From DATEHQ01 sp035279525 (lineage in GTDB: Bacteria; Chloroflexota; Dormibacteria; Dormibacterales; Dormibacteraceae): a DNA stretch of 13,356 nt. Made by a program: the position numbers and the translations under genes. This document shows positions 13,245 to 13,356 of this stretch, one piece after another (position 1 is the stretch's first letter; every line of letters begins with the position of its first letter). The stretch spans positions 1 to 13,356 of the forward strand of contig DATEHQ010000064.1 in NCBI GenBank assembly GCA_035279525.1, given 5' to 3'. Below the pieces are notes generated by a model. It saw only the letters and a list, made by a program, of their open reading frames with translations, had not been told where the DNA came from and searched no databases.

Positions 13245-13356
13245 ATGCAAAACACCACGATCGTCGAGACCCACAGTCTCACAAAGCGATACGGCAGCGG
13301 AGTCCTCGCCGTCGACTCCGTTGACATGAGCGTGCGACGTGGCGAGGTCTACGGCT
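13245..13356 (+). CDS. ABC transporter ATP-binding protein, N-terminal fragment
   Basis: Only the first 37 codons are in the window; the right edge cuts it just before the Walker A motif. The visible sequence, VETHSLTKRYGSGVLAVDSV then MSVRRGEVYG, is the standard opening of an ABC ATPase: a strand, the A-loop aromatic Tyr in TKRYG that stacks on adenine, and GE-x-YG leading into the expected GPNGAGK. It is most like exporters of the multidrug/lantibiotic type (ABC-2 partners), but the permease is not visible. ATG 13245 is the natural start (MQNTTIVETHS). Divergent from the Asp-box lipoprotein gene, with 295 bases between them. Confidence 0.88.
   Translation, partial: MQNTTIVETHSLTKRYGSGVLAVDSVDMSVRRGEVYG

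Noticed and set aside
12987..13327. Minus-strand frames of 93-95 codons upstream of the Asp-box gene
   Set aside because: They overlap the ABC gene start and the promoter, with composition like an antisense shadow and no family features.
1..13356. CRISPR arrays, tRNA/rRNA genes, insertion sequences, phage or toxin-antitoxin pairs
   Set aside because: Scanned by eye on both strands: no spaced direct-repeat arrays, no transposase or integrase motifs, no RNA gene cores. The HicB resemblance at 3582 has no HicA partner.

Overview
The window is a stretch of high-GC chromosomal DNA. Most genes run near 70-75% GC by eye, with strong third-position G/C, non-AUG starts and several lipoprotein or secreted proteins. 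There are no RNA genes, insertion sequences or CRISPR repeats. The gene styles (S53 peptidase, tandem bactofilins, PIG-L deacetylase, secreted proteins of environmental-genome type) fit a soil actinobacterium-like lineage, or a Chloroflexota/Dormibacterota-type lineage. The sequence alone does not settle which.

Layout. (a) 1-1144, minus: a secreted sedolisin-type (S53) peptidase cut by the left edge, with its own promoter, divergent from a small VOC-fold protein. (b) 1670-3022, minus: an NAD(P)-dependent aldehyde dehydrogenase, divergent from a small exported protein with a GGP tandem repeat and a duplicated 20-residue motif. (c) 3582-6214, plus: three tightly packed genes. These encode an unnamed protein with a HicB-like N-terminus and DinB-like C-terminus, a PIG-L/MshB-like deacetylase, and a PLP aminotransferase whose start overlaps the deacetylase stop. 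(d) 6320-7160: two overlapping bactofilin genes, then a small four-cysteine secreted protein with a good promoter. (e) 7774-8142, minus: a TfoX N-terminal-domain protein facing that gene across a strong hairpin. (f) 8283-9494: a lipoprotein with a probable beta-propeller. (g) 9524-10021, minus: a multi-pass membrane protein. (h) 10022-10485: no gene, but a cluster of inverted repeats. (i) 10486-11649: a large two-domain secreted protein ending at a strong hairpin. (j) 11786-12949, minus: a seven-repeat Asp-box (BNR) lipoprotein with a near-consensus promoter and lower GC. (k) 13245-end: the first 37 codons of an ABC transporter ATPase, possibly on a leaderless transcript.

No defence, phage or biosynthetic system is evident. 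The points most worth a second look are the deacetylase/aminotransferase/DinB-like operon, the gene-free repeat-rich leader upstream of the two-domain secreted protein, the S53 peptidase with almost no propeptide, and the duplicated-motif GGP protein. The first and last genes of the window are truncated by its edges. All functional calls come from motif recognition by eye.
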